64,000 nucleotides of DNA from Aeromicrobium sp. Leaf350 (lineage in GTDB: Bacteria; Actinomycetota; Actinomycetes; Propionibacteriales; Nocardioidaceae). Below, in pieces: positions 28,533 to 38,323 of the stretch. The notes beneath the pieces are model-generated. The model saw nothing but the letters and a program-made list of their open reading frames with translations, searched no databases and was not told the DNA's origin. The stretch spans positions 1,054,001 to 1,118,000 of the forward strand of contig NZ_CAKASL010000001.1 of assembly GCF_916858655.1 (NCBI RefSeq). Reading direction: 5' to 3'. Position numbers and translations under genes: made by a program. The stretch's first letter is position 1, and each line of letters starts with the position of its first letter.

Positions 28533-29945
28533 CTACGGAGCAGCACAGCTGCAGCCGGCCAGCGACGCCACGACGGCGTCGACCGCAGCGCGCGAGTCGA
28601 GCGGACGGGTGAGGTCGGCCTGGTCGACCATGACCGCCACGGTCAGCACGACGCCGTCGGCCGTGGTGACCGTGCCGGCGAGCGAGTGGACCTGGTTGAG
28701 CGCCCCGGTCTTGACCCGGGCCAGGCCACGGCCGGCCACCCCGACGAACCGCTCGACCAACGTGCCGGTGAACCCGGCGACCGGGAGGTCGCCCGTGAGC
28801 TGAGGGGCGGCCTCGCGGGAGGCGGCCACGACCGAGGTGAGCGTCGACGGCGCGATGCGGTTGCGGCGCGACAGCCCGCTGCCGTCGGAGAGCTCGAGCC
28901 CGGTGGTCTCGACGCCGGCTGCGGCGAGGGCGGTGCGGATGGACTCGGTGGCGCCGGTGAAGCTCGGCTCGGCGCCGGCGGCGATCGCGACGTGACGGGC
29001 CAGGACCTCGGCGGCACCGTTGTCGCTCGTGAGCACCATGCGCTCGACGGCCTGGGCGACGGTGGGTCCCTCGACGTCGGCGACCTCGGTGGCGCTCGTC
29101 GGCGCCTGACCCGGCTCGACGGCCGTGACCGTGACTCCTCGCTCGGTGAGCTGCGCGGCGAAGATCGACGCCGCGGTGCCCGACGGGTCCTCGACACGCC
29201 GCTTGTCGACGCGCCCGCGGTCGGTCCAGAGAGCCGTGATGGGGCTGACCTGGTTCTGCGACGCGTAGCTCGGCTCCCAGGTCGGGTTGTCCGCCGGACC
29301 CGTGAACATCGTGTCGTCGAAGGCGAGCTGCACCTGCGTGAGGCCCCGCTCGACGAGGTCGGCGGCCGTGCGGTCGGCCAGCGTGGCGAGGTCGGCCGGT
29401 GCCGCGAACCCGCGGTCGGCCGGGGTGGCCATGAGGTACGGGTCGCCGCCGCCCACGAGCACCAGCCGGGACCCGTCGAGCCGCACGCTGGTGCGGAAGT
29501 GCTGAGCCGGGTCGAGCGTCGTGAGCGCGGCGTAGGCCGTAAGGACCTTCGTGGTGGACGCGGGGATGAACGCGTCGGGCGAGGTGGCGAGCACCTCGGT
29601 GCCGTCGAGCTCGCGCACCGACACGCCCACGTGGGGCCCGAGCAGCGGCTGTCCGAGCGTGGCCTCGACCGCGGCGGACACGGCGCCCTGGTCGGCCTCG
29701 GCGGGCGGCGGCGACGAGAGGGCCTGGCCCGCCGGGTCGGCCACGTCGAGCTGCTCGGGCGCGGTGACGTAGCGGTCGCCGCAGTCGCCCCCGCAGAGGA
29801 ACTCGTTCAACGATCCACGCTGGTGGAGCACCGTGACGCCGGCGATCGCCGCGGCCAGGACGGCGAGTGCCGTGAGCCATGCGAGGGCGCGCAGGACGGG
29901 GTGGCCGGTGCGCTCCTGCACCCGGTTGCCTCGACGTGACGTCAC
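28533..29945 (-). CDS. dacB: D-Ala-D-Ala carboxypeptidase/endopeptidase (PBP4, S13)
   Basis: Exported low-molecular-weight penicillin-binding protein acting on peptidoglycan peptides. The 470-residue protein has an N-terminal anchor helix (about residues 19-41), the serine motif STTK (about 129-132), SDN in [14 protein letters not shown] and KTG in VKTGALNQV, all three needed for catalysis. The spacing between SxxK and SxN fits the large inserted domain of the S13 family. The stop is 51 bp from the DUF2342 start on the same strand. Confidence 0.93.
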   Translation of the reverse strand: MTSRRGNRVQERTGHPVLRALAWLTALAVLAAAIAGVTVLHQRGSLNEFLCGGDCGDRYVTAPEQLDVADPAGQALSSPPPAEADQGAVSAAVEATLGQPLLGPHVGVSVRELDGTEVLATSPDAFIPASTTKVLTAYAALTTLDPAQHFRTSVRLDGSRLVLVGGGDPYLMATPADRGFAAPADLATLADRTAADLVERGLTQVQLAFDDTMFTGPADNPTWEPSYASQNQVSPITALWTDRGRVDKRRVEDPSGTAASIFAAQLTERGVTVTAVEPGQAPTSATEVADVEGPTVAQAVERMVLTSDNGAAEVLARHVAIAAGAEPSFTGATESIRTALAAAGVETTGLELSDGSGLSRRNRIAPSTLTSVVAASREAAPQLTGDLPVAGFTGTLVERFVGVAGRGLARVKTGALNQVHSLAGTVTTADGVVLTVAVMVDQADLTRPLDSRAAVDAVVASLAGCSCAAP

Positions 29946-30061
29946 ATGGGCCAGACTATAGAGACGGTCGGACGCCCCCTTCCGCTGGACAGGGGCGGGC
30001 GATCACCGACGACCGAGCACCTGCCGTGAGCGAATCCGGCCGGCCACCACCTGGAGGACAA

Positions 30062-30556
30062 GTGATCTTCGACGTCACCGTGGAGATTCCCAAGGGCGAG
30101 CGCAACAAGTACGAGCTCGACCACAAGACCCACCGCATCCGCCTGGATCGCACCCTCTTCACCTCGATGACGTACCCGGCCGACTACGGGTTCATCGACG
30201 ACTCCCTCGGCAACGACGGCGACCCGCTGGACGCCCTCGTGGTCCTGCCGTTCCCGACGTTCCCCGGCTGCGTCATCGAGTGCCGCGCGATCGGCATGTT
30301 CAAGATGACCGACGACGCCGGTGGCGACGACAAGGTGCTGTGCGTCCCGTCGCACGACCCGCGCCAGGCCCACCTGCAGGACATCACCGACGTGTCGGAG
30401 TTCGACCGCGGCGAGATCCAGCACTTCTTCGAGACCTACAAGGACCTCGAGCCGGGCAAGTTCGTCGAGAAGGGCTCGCACTGGGTCGGTCGCGAGGAGG
30501 CCGAGGCCGAGATCCAGGCCAGCTTCCAGCGCTTCAAGGACAACGGCGGCTACTGA
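30062..30556 (+). CDS. ppa: Inorganic pyrophosphatase
   Basis: Hydrolyses pyrophosphate to drive biosynthetic reactions. The 164-residue family I enzyme has [13 protein letters not shown], the YPADYGFI loop and the metal-binding signature [13 protein letters not shown] 30062 is chosen because GGAGG lies 6 bp upstream and because homologues begin with this [10 protein letters not shown] strand; the long upstream open frame is rejected. The 3' end overlaps the convergent TetR gene by 7 bp. Confidence 0.96.
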   Translation: MIFDVTVEIPKGERNKYELDHKTHRIRLDRTLFTSMTYPADYGFIDDSLGNDGDPLDALVVLPFPTFPGCVIECRAIGMFKMTDDAGGDDKVLCVPSHDPRQAHLQDITDVSEFDRGEIQHFFETYKDLEPGKFVEKGSHWVGREEAEAEIQASFQRFKDNGGY

Positions 30557-31158
30557 GCCTTCGGGCGCACCAGCGACCGGATCGCGGCCGCGAAGACGCT
30601 GACGTCGATCGTGGCGTCGAGCGAGCGCATCGCGCCCATCCCGATGCCGAGGCTCAGGAGCGACGTGGCGGCCTGGTCGGGCGTGAGCGCGAGCTCGATG
30701 CCCTCCTCCTCGGCGATCTGCGTGATGAGCCCGGCGGCCATCGCCCGCATGTCGCGGTGCCGCTTCACGAGCTCGCGCGCGACGAACGGGCTGTGCCGGG
30801 CCGCGGCGGCGAACTCGACCTCGAGCGCGGTGTAGCGCGGGGTGCCGACGCTGCGGCGGGCCCACTCGACGAACGCGTCGATGCGGCTGTCCAGGTCGGT
30901 GCGGGCGCTGAACGCCTCGACGATGCCCTCGATCTGCTCGGCGTGCAGGCTGTCGAGCACGGCGAGGCACAGCTCCTCCTTGCCGGAGAAGTTGGAGTAG
31001 ACCGCGCCCTTGGAGAACCCGGCGGTCAGGGCCACCTTGTCGAGCGGCGTCGCGGCGTAGCCCTCGGTCAGGAAGAGCTCGCACGCGACCTCGACCAGAC
31101 GCTCGCGGGTCTGCGCCTGGCGCTCGGCTCGGGTGATCCGGGTCCCGTCGACGGTCAC
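30550..31158 (-). CDS. TetR-family regulator, divergent from monooxygenase
   Basis: 202-residue TetR-type repressor: N-terminal HTH ([43 protein letters not shown] at about residues 20-62, with the canonical turn in [12 protein letters not shown]) and a C-terminal ligand domain with no recognisable specificity. GTG 31158 follows a perfect GAGGA site, so longer frames are rejected. Divergent from the FAD monooxygenase, whose promoter carries an inverted repeat; autoregulation and control of that enzyme are likely. Confidence 0.88.
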   Translation of the reverse strand: MTVDGTRITRAERQAQTRERLVEVACELFLTEGYAATPLDKVALTAGFSKGAVYSNFSGKEELCLAVLDSLHAEQIEGIVEAFSARTDLDSRIDAFVEWARRSVGTPRYTALEVEFAAAARHSPFVARELVKRHRDMRAMAAGLITQIAEEEGIELALTPDQAATSLLSLGIGMGAMRSLDATIDVSVFAAAIRSLVRPKAQ

Positions 31159-31189
31159 GTCGTTCTCCTCACATCGATGCCGCACCATC

Positions 31190-31225
31190 TTGGCGCACGA
31201 CTCAGATACCGATAGTATCCGAAAT
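31190..31225 (+). promoter_or_regulatory. Leaderless promoter with TetR operator for the monooxygenase
   Basis: A -35 TTGGCG (31190-31195), 17-bp spacer and -10 TAGTAT (31213-31218) lie 7 nt before the GTG start, predicting a leaderless transcript. An inverted repeat GATAC-CGATA-GTATC (31205-31219) overlaps the -10, as expected for a TetR repressor site. Confidence 0.65.
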
Positions 31226-32713
31226 GTGATCAGCACCGACACCCTCATCATCGGCAGCGGCTTCTCCGGCATGGGCATGGCCATGAAGCTTCGCGAAGCC
31301 GGCCGCACCGACTTCCTCGTGCTCGAGAAGGCCGACGACGTCGGCGGCACGTGGCGCGACAACACGTACCCCGGCGCGGAGTGCGACGTCCAGAGCCACA
31401 TGTACTCCTTCTCCTACGAGCTCAACCCCGAGTGGTCGCGCGAGTACTCCGGCCAGGCGGAGATCTGGGAGTACATGCGGGGCGTCGCGAAGAAGCACCG
31501 CCTGCACGAGGTCATCCACTTCGGCACCGAGATGACCGGCGCCACGTGGGACGAGGACCGCCAGCGCTGGACCGTCACGACCAACGGCGAGACGTACGAC
31601 ACCCGCGTGCTCGTCTCGGGCATCGGTGGCCTGCACATCCCCAACATCCCCACCATCAAGGGCGCCGAGTCGTTCGAGGGCGCCCGCTTCCACTCGGCGC
31701 AGTGGGACCACGACGTCGACCTGACGGGCAAGCGCGTCGCGGTCATCGGCACCGGCGCCAGCGCCATCCAGTTCATCCCCCAGATCGCCCCGATCGTCGG
31801 CCAGCTCGACGTGCACCAGCGCACCGCGCCGTGGGTCGTCCCGAAGTCGAACCACGACATCACGGGCAAGAAGAAGACCTTCATCTCCAAGGTCCCGGGC
31901 GGCACGCGCGCCTACCGCAACCTGCACTACTGGATGAACGAGGCCACCCAGCTCGGCTTCACCGGGCCGCTGCAGAACATCACCTCGGTCGTCGAGAAGA
32001 AGGTCTCGGGCTACATCCGCAAGACCGTCAACGACCCCGAGACCGCCGAGAAGCTCATCCCCGACTACCGCCTCGGCTGCAAGCGGGTGCTCAAGACCGA
32101 CAACTACATCCCGGTCTACAACCAGGAGAACGTCGCCCTGATCGACACGGGCGTCGAGGAGATCACGGCCACCGGCATCCGCACGAAGGACGGCGACTTC
32201 CGCGAGGTCGACGTCATCATCTACGGCACGGGCTTCCACGTGACCGACGCGTTCCAGTGGGTGCACGTCACGGGTGAGGGCGGGCGCGACCTGTCGAAGA
32301 CCTTCGACGAGCACGGCATCGAGACCTACAACGGCATCGCGGTCTCGCACTTCCCGAACTTCTTCCTGCTGCTGGGCCCCAACACGGCGCTCGGCCACAA
32401 CTCGGTCGTGTTCATGATCGAGCAGCAGACGAAGTGGATCGTCAAGCTGCTCGAGACGATGGACGAGCGGGGTGCCGGCGCCGTGCAGCCCACGCCGCAG
32501 GCGCAGACCGCGTTCAACGACGCGGTGCAGGAGAAGGTGTCGAAGGGCGTGTGGAGCCAGGGCGGCTGCACGAGCTGGTACCTCGACAGCCAGGGCAAGA
32601 ACCGCACGATCTGGCCCGGGTTCACGTTCCGCTACTGGTGGCACCTGCGCACCGTCGACACCGGCGACTTCATCTGGCACACCGCCACCCGCGAGACCTC
32701 CCGCGCCGCCTAG
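31226..32713 (+). CDS. Baeyer-Villiger-type flavin monooxygenase
   Basis: 495-residue FAD/NADPH monooxygenase of class B. The first Rossmann motif GSGFSG is at residues 10-15, the Baeyer-Villiger signature FEGARFHSAQWD (FxGxxxHxxxW) at 150-161, and the NADPH-binding VIGTGASAIQF at about 174-184. DDVGGTWRDNTYPGAECD is typical of cyclohexanone- and phenylacetone-type enzymes. The substrate, probably a ketone or cyclic ketone, cannot be fixed. GTG 31226 is chosen as residues before it are unlike the family and the promoter lies just upstream. Confidence 0.88.
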   Translation: MISTDTLIIGSGFSGMGMAMKLREAGRTDFLVLEKADDVGGTWRDNTYPGAECDVQSHMYSFSYELNPEWSREYSGQAEIWEYMRGVAKKHRLHEVIHFGTEMTGATWDEDRQRWTVTTNGETYDTRVLVSGIGGLHIPNIPTIKGAESFEGARFHSAQWDHDVDLTGKRVAVIGTGASAIQFIPQIAPIVGQLDVHQRTAPWVVPKSNHDITGKKKTFISKVPGGTRAYRNLHYWMNEATQLGFTGPLQNITSVVEKKVSGYIRKTVNDPETAEKLIPDYRLGCKRVLKTDNYIPVYNQENVALIDTGVEEITATGIRTKDGDFREVDVIIYGTGFHVTDAFQWVHVTGEGGRDLSKTFDEHGIETYNGIAVSHFPNFFLLLGPNTALGHNSVVFMIEQQTKWIVKLLETMDERGAGAVQPTPQAQTAFNDAVQEKVSKGVWSQGGCTSWYLDSQGKNRTIWPGFTFRYWWHLRTVDTGDFIWHTATRETSRAA

Positions 32714-32717
32714 CCGC

Positions 32718-32823
32718 CTACCGCTCGCGAGAGACTTTGTTGGTGGTCACGAGAGACTTTGTTCTCTCCTGTCCACCAACAAGGTCTCTCGCGAGGGGTA
32801 ACAAAGTCTCTCGCGAGCGGTAG
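32718..32823. repeat. Modular palindromic repeat, copy 2
   Basis: Perfect 24-bp inverted repeat: 32718-32741 against 32800-32823 (core CTCGCGAGAGACTTTGTT). Inside are one more forward and one more inverted module and a TTGGTGG/CCACCAA pair (32740-32746/32773-32779). It shares 23-bp and 19-bp identical blocks with copy 1 at 27305-27460. It exactly fills the convergent junction, starting 4 bp after one stop codon and abutting the stop codon of the helicase gene. Confidence 0.85.
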
Positions 32824-35370
32824 TTAGTGGGGGCCGACGTCGGTGATGCGGACGACGGCCTCGCCGGCCTCGTCGGAGGCGTCCAGGTCGACCTCGGCGG
32901 TGATGCCCCAGTCGCGGTCGCCGTCGGGGTCGTGGAACGTCTGTCGCACGGTCCACCCGCGCGTGCCCGGCTCCATCGACGCCGGCGTGGCCTCGTCGAC
33001 CTGGAAGAACTGCGGCCCGCGGGCCTCCGGGCCCGTGCCCAGCTCGTCGTACTCCTCGCGGTAGGCCAGCATCGCCTCGCGCCAGGCCTCCGCGTCCCAG
33101 CCGTCGTCGGCGTCGAGCTCGGCCAGCGCGGTCCAGCGGCCGAACGCCGCCAGCTCGACGCGGCGGAACAGCGCGTTGCGCACGAGCACCCGGAACGCCC
33201 GGGCGTTGCCCGTGACCGGCCGGGGCGGAGCACTGCCGTCGGCCTTCGGGCGGACCACCGCAGGGTCGTCGCCCGGGTTGATGAGCTCCTCCCACTCGTC
33301 GAGCAGGCTGGAGTCGGTCTGCCGCACGAGCTCGCCGAGCCACTCGGTGAGGTCCTCGAGCTCGGTGTTGCGCGCCTTCTCGGGCACCGTGCGACCCAGC
33401 GTCTTGTAGACGTCCGACAGGTACCGCAGCACCAGGCCCTCCGAGCGGGCGAGCTGGTAGTCGCCGATCAGCTCGGAGAACGTCATGGCGCGCTCCCACA
33501 TCTCGCGCACGACCGACTTGGGCCGCAGCTCGTGGTCGGCGACCCACGGGTGCCCGATCCGGTACGCCTCGTAGCCGGCCGTCAGCAGCTCCTCGAGCGG
33601 CTTGGGGTGCTCGACGTCCTCGAGCAGCTCCATGCGCTCGTCGTACTCGATGCCGTCCATCCTCATCTCGTTGATCGCCTCGCCGCGGGCCCGGTGGCGC
33701 TGGGCGTTGATGATCGGACGCGGGTCGTCGAGCGTGGCCTCGATGACCGAGACGACGTCGAGCGCGTACTCCGGCGACTCCCGGTCGAGCAGCTCCAGCG
33801 CCGCGACGGCGAAGGGCGAGAGCGGCTGGTTGAGCGCAAAGTTGGCCTGCAGGTCGATCGTGAGCCGCAGCGTGCGACCCTCGGCGTCGGGCGGGTCGAT
33901 CGCCTCGACGACGCCGCCGGCGAGCAGGGCCTCGATGATCGCGTCGACCTCGGCGAGCATGCGGTCCTGCGAGTCCTCGGTCTCGCCACTCTCGCGCAGC
34001 AGCCGCTCGAGCGAGGCGCGCGCGTCACCCGGGCGGCTGACGACGTCGAGCACCATCGCGTGGCTGACCCGCATGCGTGACACGAGCGGCTCGGGCGTGC
34101 CGCCGACGAGCTTGTCGAACGTCCCCTCGCCCCAGGAGACGAACCCCTCGGGGGCCTTCTTGCGCTGCACGCGCTTGAGCTTCTTGGGGTCGTCCCCGGC
34201 CTTGCGGACGAGGCGCGCATTCTCGATCTCGTGCTCGGGCGCCTCGACGACGACGTGCCCGATCGTGTCGTACCCCGCTCGCCCGGCACGGCCCGCGATC
34301 TGCTGGAACTCGCGCACCTGCAGCTGTCGCTGGCGGGTGCCGTCGTACTTGCTGAGCCCGCTGAACAGGACCGTGCGGATCGGCACGTTGATGCCGACGC
34401 CGAGCGTGTCGGTGCCGCACACGACCTTCAGCAGGCCCTGCTGCGTCAGCGTCTCGACCAGTCGGCGGTAGCGCGGCAGCATGCCGGCGTGGTGCACGCC
34501 GACCCCCATCCGCACGAGGCGTGACAGCGTCTTGCCGAACGCCGAGGAGAAGCGGAAGTCGCCCAGGGCCTCGGCGATCTGGTCGCGCTCCTCACGGGTC
34601 GCGACCTTGATGCTCGTGAGCGCCTGGGCCCGCTCGAGCGCGGAGGCCTGCGTGAAGTGGACGACGTAGACCGGGGTCTGGCCGGTCTCGACGAGCTGCT
34701 CGAGCGTCTCCTGCACCGGCGTCGTCACGTACTCGCTGACGAGCGGCACGGGTCGTTCGGTCGAGGTGACGACCGCGGTGTCGCGACCCGTGCGTCGGGT
34801 GAGGTCGTCCTCGAGACGGGTCGTGTCGCCGAGGGTGGCGGACATCAGCAGGAACTGCGCCCGCGGCAGCTCGATCAGCGGGACCTGCCACGCCCAGCCG
34901 CGGTCGGGGTCGGCATAGAAGTGGAACTCGTCCATGACGACCAGACCGATGTCGGCGGCCGCGCCCTCGCGCAACGCGATGTTGGCGAGGATCTCGGCGG
35001 TCGCGGCGATGATCGGGGCGTCGGCGTTGACCGCCGCGTCGCCCGTGACCATGCCGACGTTCTCGGCACCGAAGATCTCGCACAGGTCGAAGAACTTCTC
35101 GCTGACGAGCGCCTTGATCGGCGCGGTGTAGACGCTGCACTCACCGCGCGCCAGCGCCGCCGCCATCGCGCCGGTCGCGACGAGGCTCTTGCCCGAGCCC
35201 GTCGGCGTGGCGAGCACGACGTTCGAGCCCGCGACGCACTCGAGGATCGCCTCGTCCTGAGCCGGGTAGAGCGTGAGGCCACGGGACTCGGTCCACTCGG
35301 CGATGGCCTCGTAGACGGCGTCCTCGTCGGTCGTCGTCCCGTCCGGCAGCAGGTCGACGAGTCTTCTCAT
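32824..35370 (-). CDS. DEAD/DEAH-box helicase with DUF3516 domain
   Basis: 848-residue superfamily II helicase. Motifs run in order: LYPAQDEAI (Q-like), I ATPTGSGKS (about residues 54-62), II DEFH (in VMDEFHFY), III SATL, and VI QIAGRAGRAG. The second half (about 430-848) is the DUF3516 region found in actinobacterial Ski2-like helicases. It probably acts on RNA or DNA duplexes; the cellular role is unknown. It is transcribed alone, with the stop codon touching repeat copy 2. Confidence 0.88.
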   Translation of the reverse strand: MRRLVDLLPDGTTTDEDAVYEAIAEWTESRGLTLYPAQDEAILECVAGSNVVLATPTGSGKSLVATGAMAAALARGECSVYTAPIKALVSEKFFDLCEIFGAENVGMVTGDAAVNADAPIIAATAEILANIALREGAAADIGLVVMDEFHFYADPDRGWAWQVPLIELPRAQFLLMSATLGDTTRLEDDLTRRTGRDTAVVTSTERPVPLVSEYVTTPVQETLEQLVETGQTPVYVVHFTQASALERAQALTSIKVATREERDQIAEALGDFRFSSAFGKTLSRLVRMGVGVHHAGMLPRYRRLVETLTQQGLLKVVCGTDTLGVGINVPIRTVLFSGLSKYDGTRQRQLQVREFQQIAGRAGRAGYDTIGHVVVEAPEHEIENARLVRKAGDDPKKLKRVQRKKAPEGFVSWGEGTFDKLVGGTPEPLVSRMRVSHAMVLDVVSRPGDARASLERLLRESGETEDSQDRMLAEVDAIIEALLAGGVVEAIDPPDAEGRTLRLTIDLQANFALNQPLSPFAVAALELLDRESPEYALDVVSVIEATLDDPRPIINAQRHRARGEAINEMRMDGIEYDERMELLEDVEHPKPLEELLTAGYEAYRIGHPWVADHELRPKSVVREMWERAMTFSELIGDYQLARSEGLVLRYLSDVYKTLGRTVPEKARNTELEDLTEWLGELVRQTDSSLLDEWEELINPGDDPAVVRPKADGSAPPRPVTGNARAFRVLVRNALFRRVELAAFGRWTALAELDADDGWDAEAWREAMLAYREEYDELGTGPEARGPQFFQVDEATPASMEPGTRGWTVRQTFHDPDGDRDWGITAEVDLDASDEAGEAVVRITDVGPH

Positions 35371-35440
35371 GGGTCCATCCTCCCGGACCGACCACCGGGA
35401 CCCCCGTCGGCCCGTCGCGGGCGCTCGCTAGGGTCGACGC

Positions 35441-36391
35441 ATGCGTGCGGTGCAGATCACAACCCTGGACGGTCCCGAAGCAGTCGGCGTGACGGAGGTC
35501 GACGCCCCCGACTCCGCCGGCAAGGTGCTCATCGAGGTGAAGGCCGCCGGCGTGGCGTTCCCCGACGTGCTCCAGACGCGGGGGCAGTACCAGCTCAAGC
35601 CCGACCTCCCGTTCGTGCCCGGGTCGGAGGTCGCCGGCATCGTCGTCGAGGCGCCCGAGGACTCCGAGTTCGCGCCGGGCGACCGCGTCGCGGCCCTCAG
35701 CTTCATCGGCGCCTTCGCCGAGCAGGTCGCGGTCGACGAGCAGTTCGTGCTCCCGCTGCCGGAGAACGTGTCCTTCGAGAAGGGCGCGTCGGTCATCTTC
35801 AACTACGGCACCGCCTACTTCGCCCTGATCGAGCGCGGTCACCTGCAGCCGGGCGAGTCGGTCCTGGTGCACGGGGCGGCGGGCGGCGTCGGCACGGCGG
35901 CGATCCAGGTCGCGAAGGCCTTCGGGGCCGGGCGCGTGGTCGCGGTCGTCTCGACCGACGCGAAGGGTGAGGTCGCCGTGGCCGCGGGCGCCGACGAGTA
36001 CGTGCTGGCCGACGGCTTCCGCGAGAACGTGGGCGAGAAGGTCGACGTCGTGGTCGACCCCGTCGGCGGTGACCGCTTCACCGACTCGCTGCGCAGCCTG
36101 CGCGAGGACGGTCGTCTGCTGGTCATCGGCTTCACCGCCGGCTCGATCCCGGAGGTCAAGGTCAACCGCCTGCTCCTCAACAACACGACCGTCGTCGGTG
36201 TCGGCTGGGGCGCCTACGCGCTGAGCCGCCAGGGACACATCCGCATGGAGTGGGACGCGCTGCTGCCGCACCTGGCCTCCGGCGCGCTCGATCCCGTGAT
36301 CTCGTCGACCCGCCCCCTGGAGGAGGTCGTCGACGCGCTGCTGGAGATCGACCAGCGACGAGCCACCGGCAAGGTCCTGCTCGTCCCCTGA
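35441..36391 (+). CDS. NADPH:quinone oxidoreductase, MDR family
   Basis: 316-residue zinc-free medium-chain dehydrogenase. It has an N-terminal GroES-like domain (FPDVLQTRGQYQLKPDLPFVPGSEVAGIV) and the nucleotide-binding HGAAGGVGTAAIQVAKAFGA motif (about residues 145-164). A Ser/Lys-rich NADPH specificity loop is not evident. It reduces quinones or enones in related proteins; the physiological substrate is unknown. Divergent from the helicase gene across 70 bp. Confidence 0.88.
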   Translation: MRAVQITTLDGPEAVGVTEVDAPDSAGKVLIEVKAAGVAFPDVLQTRGQYQLKPDLPFVPGSEVAGIVVEAPEDSEFAPGDRVAALSFIGAFAEQVAVDEQFVLPLPENVSFEKGASVIFNYGTAYFALIERGHLQPGESVLVHGAAGGVGTAAIQVAKAFGAGRVVAVVSTDAKGEVAVAAGADEYVLADGFRENVGEKVDVVVDPVGGDRFTDSLRSLREDGRLLVIGFTAGSIPEVKVNRLLLNNTTVVGVGWGAYALSRQGHIRMEWDALLPHLASGALDPVISSTRPLEEVVDALLEIDQRRATGKVLLVP

Positions 36392-36418
36392 CGGCCTGAC
36401 CCTGATCGATCCACCACC

Positions 36419-37003
36419 GTGCCGAATCCCACCGAGGTCCACGACCCCCGCTCCGGCGCCTGGGTCGCGGTGCTGCCGTCCGCCACGACGACGGCGGTCC
36501 TGCAGGAGGGCTTCGACACCCTCGAGGGGACCTTGCTGGCGGCCTCGAGCACCCTGGGGCTGCGACCCGACGAGCTGCGGGAGCTAGCCGGCCTCGACGA
36601 CCCGTCGCCGCGCTCGTTCGTCGACCTCGTGACGGTCGCGCCGCACCCGCTCATGACGATCCTCGACGCCGGCCGTTTCCGGGTCGAGCGCACGCGGGTG
36701 CCGAACGGCAGCTGCCTGTGGCGTGTCGACGCCGACGGCGAGCGACGGGTGCTGACCTACTACGACGGACCCGCCTACGGCTGGCGCAACGGCCGCGGGT
36801 ACCTGGCTCCCACGGAAGCCCTCGGTCCGTGGGGCACGCTCGGCGGACGTGAGTACGCAGCCGCCTTCCCGGCCGGCGAGACCGAGCGCGTGGGGCTGGT
36901 GGCCGTGGGCGACGAGCCGCCGGACGGCTTCACCTGGACCCGCCCCGGCGTCTCCCAGCGGTACGTCGCGGTGTCGGACCTGGAGTCGCTCGTCGCGCGG
37001 TGA
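36419..37003 (+). CDS. Hypothetical protein (194 aa)
   Basis: Not recognised. A soluble, mixed alpha/beta 194-residue protein without signal or membrane segments. It starts at GTG 36419, 27 bp after the quinone reductase, so it is probably in the same transcript. Notable local sequence is TYYDGPAYGWRNGRGYLAP (about residues 116-134) and PDGFTWTRPGVSQRYVAV near the C-terminus. Codon usage is normal for the window, which supports it being real. Confidence 0.65.
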   Translation: MPNPTEVHDPRSGAWVAVLPSATTTAVLQEGFDTLEGTLLAASSTLGLRPDELRELAGLDDPSPRSFVDLVTVAPHPLMTILDAGRFRVERTRVPNGSCLWRVDADGERRVLTYYDGPAYGWRNGRGYLAPTEALGPWGTLGGREYAAAFPAGETERVGLVAVGDEPPDGFTWTRPGVSQRYVAVSDLESLVAR

Positions 37004-37028
37004 GGGGCGACGGTTGGGCGTGGCTGGG

Positions 37029-37059
37029 GACAAGCAGGCATGGAGCACCCAGTGGGGTG
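37029..37059. repeat. Dispersed 31-bp repeat, copy 1
   Basis: The segment beginning GACAAGCAGGCATGGA matches 46080-46110 at 29 of 31 positions in the same orientation. It contains a small CACCC/GGGTG hairpin; one difference falls in that hairpin's loop. AGATGTGTGC occurs about 31-32 bp further on in both copies (37091-37100; 46140-46149). Both lie in convergent junctions. Near the end of the unit, GCGGG-CTA-CCCGC (37114-37126) is centred on the desaturase stop codon. Confidence 0.75.
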
Positions 37060-37118
37060 GCGGCTCGGGTCGATCTGCGGCTCCCCCGCGAGATGTGTGC
37101 GCTCCCGGGGGTGGCGGG

Positions 37119-38216
37119 CTACCCGCGGAGCTGGGCGGCGAGGGGGCAGTCGAAGGGGTCGCGGGCGCGCAGGCCCACGTTGTTGAGGTAGTCGACCACG
37201 ATCGCGTAGGAGTGGAACAGGCCCACCTCCATGTAGTCGATGCCCTCGCGCTCGCAGTGGGCACGCACCAACGGCTGGGCCTTCTTGAGGTTGCAGCGCG
37301 GCATGTTCGGGAACAGGTGGTGCTCGATCTGGTAGTTCAGGCCACCCATCGCCCAGTCCGTGACGGGGTTGCCCTTCACGTTGCGCGACACCATCACCTG
37401 GCGACGCAGGAAGTCGAGCTTCATCTCGGGCGGGATGATCGGCATGCCCTTGTGGGCCGGGGCGAACGAGGCGCCGAGGCAGAAGCCGAACACCGCCATC
37501 TGCAGCGCGAAGAACGCCAGGGCCTTGCCCAGCGGCAGGAACGCGAGCAGCACCACGACGTAGATCGAGAGCCGGCCGACGACCAGCGCGAGCTCGGTGC
37601 GGCGCCACGGCTGCTTGGAGGTCTTGTCGCGGGCAGCGCGGATGCTCTCGGCGTGGAGGTTGAGACCCTCGAGCGTGAGCAGCGGGAAGAACAGCCAGCC
37701 CTGACGCTTCACGAACCACCCGGCGAACCCGGTCGTGCGCTGGTTGACGATGCCGGGCGTGAAGGCGATGGCACCGGGACCGATGTCGGGGTCGTAGCCC
37801 TCGAGGTTCGGTCCGCGGTGGTGCATGTTGTGCTTGGCCCGCCACCAGGCGAAGCTCAGCCCCGCGAAGGCACCGGCGAGGATGCGCGCGGTCCACGCGT
37901 TGCGTGCCGGGGACGAGAAGATCTGGCGGTGCGCGGCGTCGTGGCCGAGGAACCCGAACTGCGTGACGATCACGCCGAGCAGAGCCGCGAGGATCAGCTG
38001 GAACCACGAGTTGCCGAGCAGGAAGAACCCCACCCAGATGCCGGCGAAGGCGGCGACGTGCACGCCGATCTGCCAGACGTAGTAGCCGCGCCGCCGCTCC
38101 AGGAGCCCGGCACGCTTCACCTCCTGCATCAGGTCGGTGAAATGGCTGACGTACCCGCCGTCCGGCCTGCTGGCCGGCCGCGGGTCATTGATCGTGTCGG
38201 TGGTCGTAGAGCTCAT
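37119..38216 (-). CDS. Membrane acyl-lipid/acyl-CoA desaturase
   Basis: 365-residue di-iron desaturase that inserts a double bond into fatty acyl chains. The three histidine boxes are present: HDAAH (about residues 92-96), HNMHH (about 127-131) and QIEHH (about 293-297). At least four membrane segments surround them. It resembles DesA3-type stearoyl desaturases. The delta-9 product would be the substrate for the TmsA/TmsB pair at 46-49 kb. A GTGTC-C-GACAC palindrome (38241-38251) upstream may be an operator. Confidence 0.92.
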   Translation of the reverse strand: MSSTTTDTINDPRPASRPDGGYVSHFTDLMQEVKRAGLLERRRGYYVWQIGVHVAAFAGIWVGFFLLGNSWFQLILAALLGVIVTQFGFLGHDAAHRQIFSSPARNAWTARILAGAFAGLSFAWWRAKHNMHHRGPNLEGYDPDIGPGAIAFTPGIVNQRTTGFAGWFVKRQGWLFFPLLTLEGLNLHAESIRAARDKTSKQPWRRTELALVVGRLSIYVVVLLAFLPLGKALAFFALQMAVFGFCLGASFAPAHKGMPIIPPEMKLDFLRRQVMVSRNVKGNPVTDWAMGGLNYQIEHHLFPNMPRCNLKKAQPLVRAHCEREGIDYMEVGLFHSYAIVVDYLNNVGLRARDPFDCPLAAQLRG

Positions 38217-38323
38217 CGCGGTCCGCCTCGGGACTGGATTGTGTCCGACACCGTGCCCGGTAGTCCTCCGCGCGGCCTGCGTACCCCTTCAGGCTACGCG
38301 CTCCGGGAGGCACCCGCTGATCG

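Noticed and set aside
25728..29939. 1400-codon + strand open frame opposite hpt, tilS, DUF2342 and dacB
   Set aside because: It spans several genes and the repeat element and has shadow-type composition; all four minus-strand genes have family motifs.
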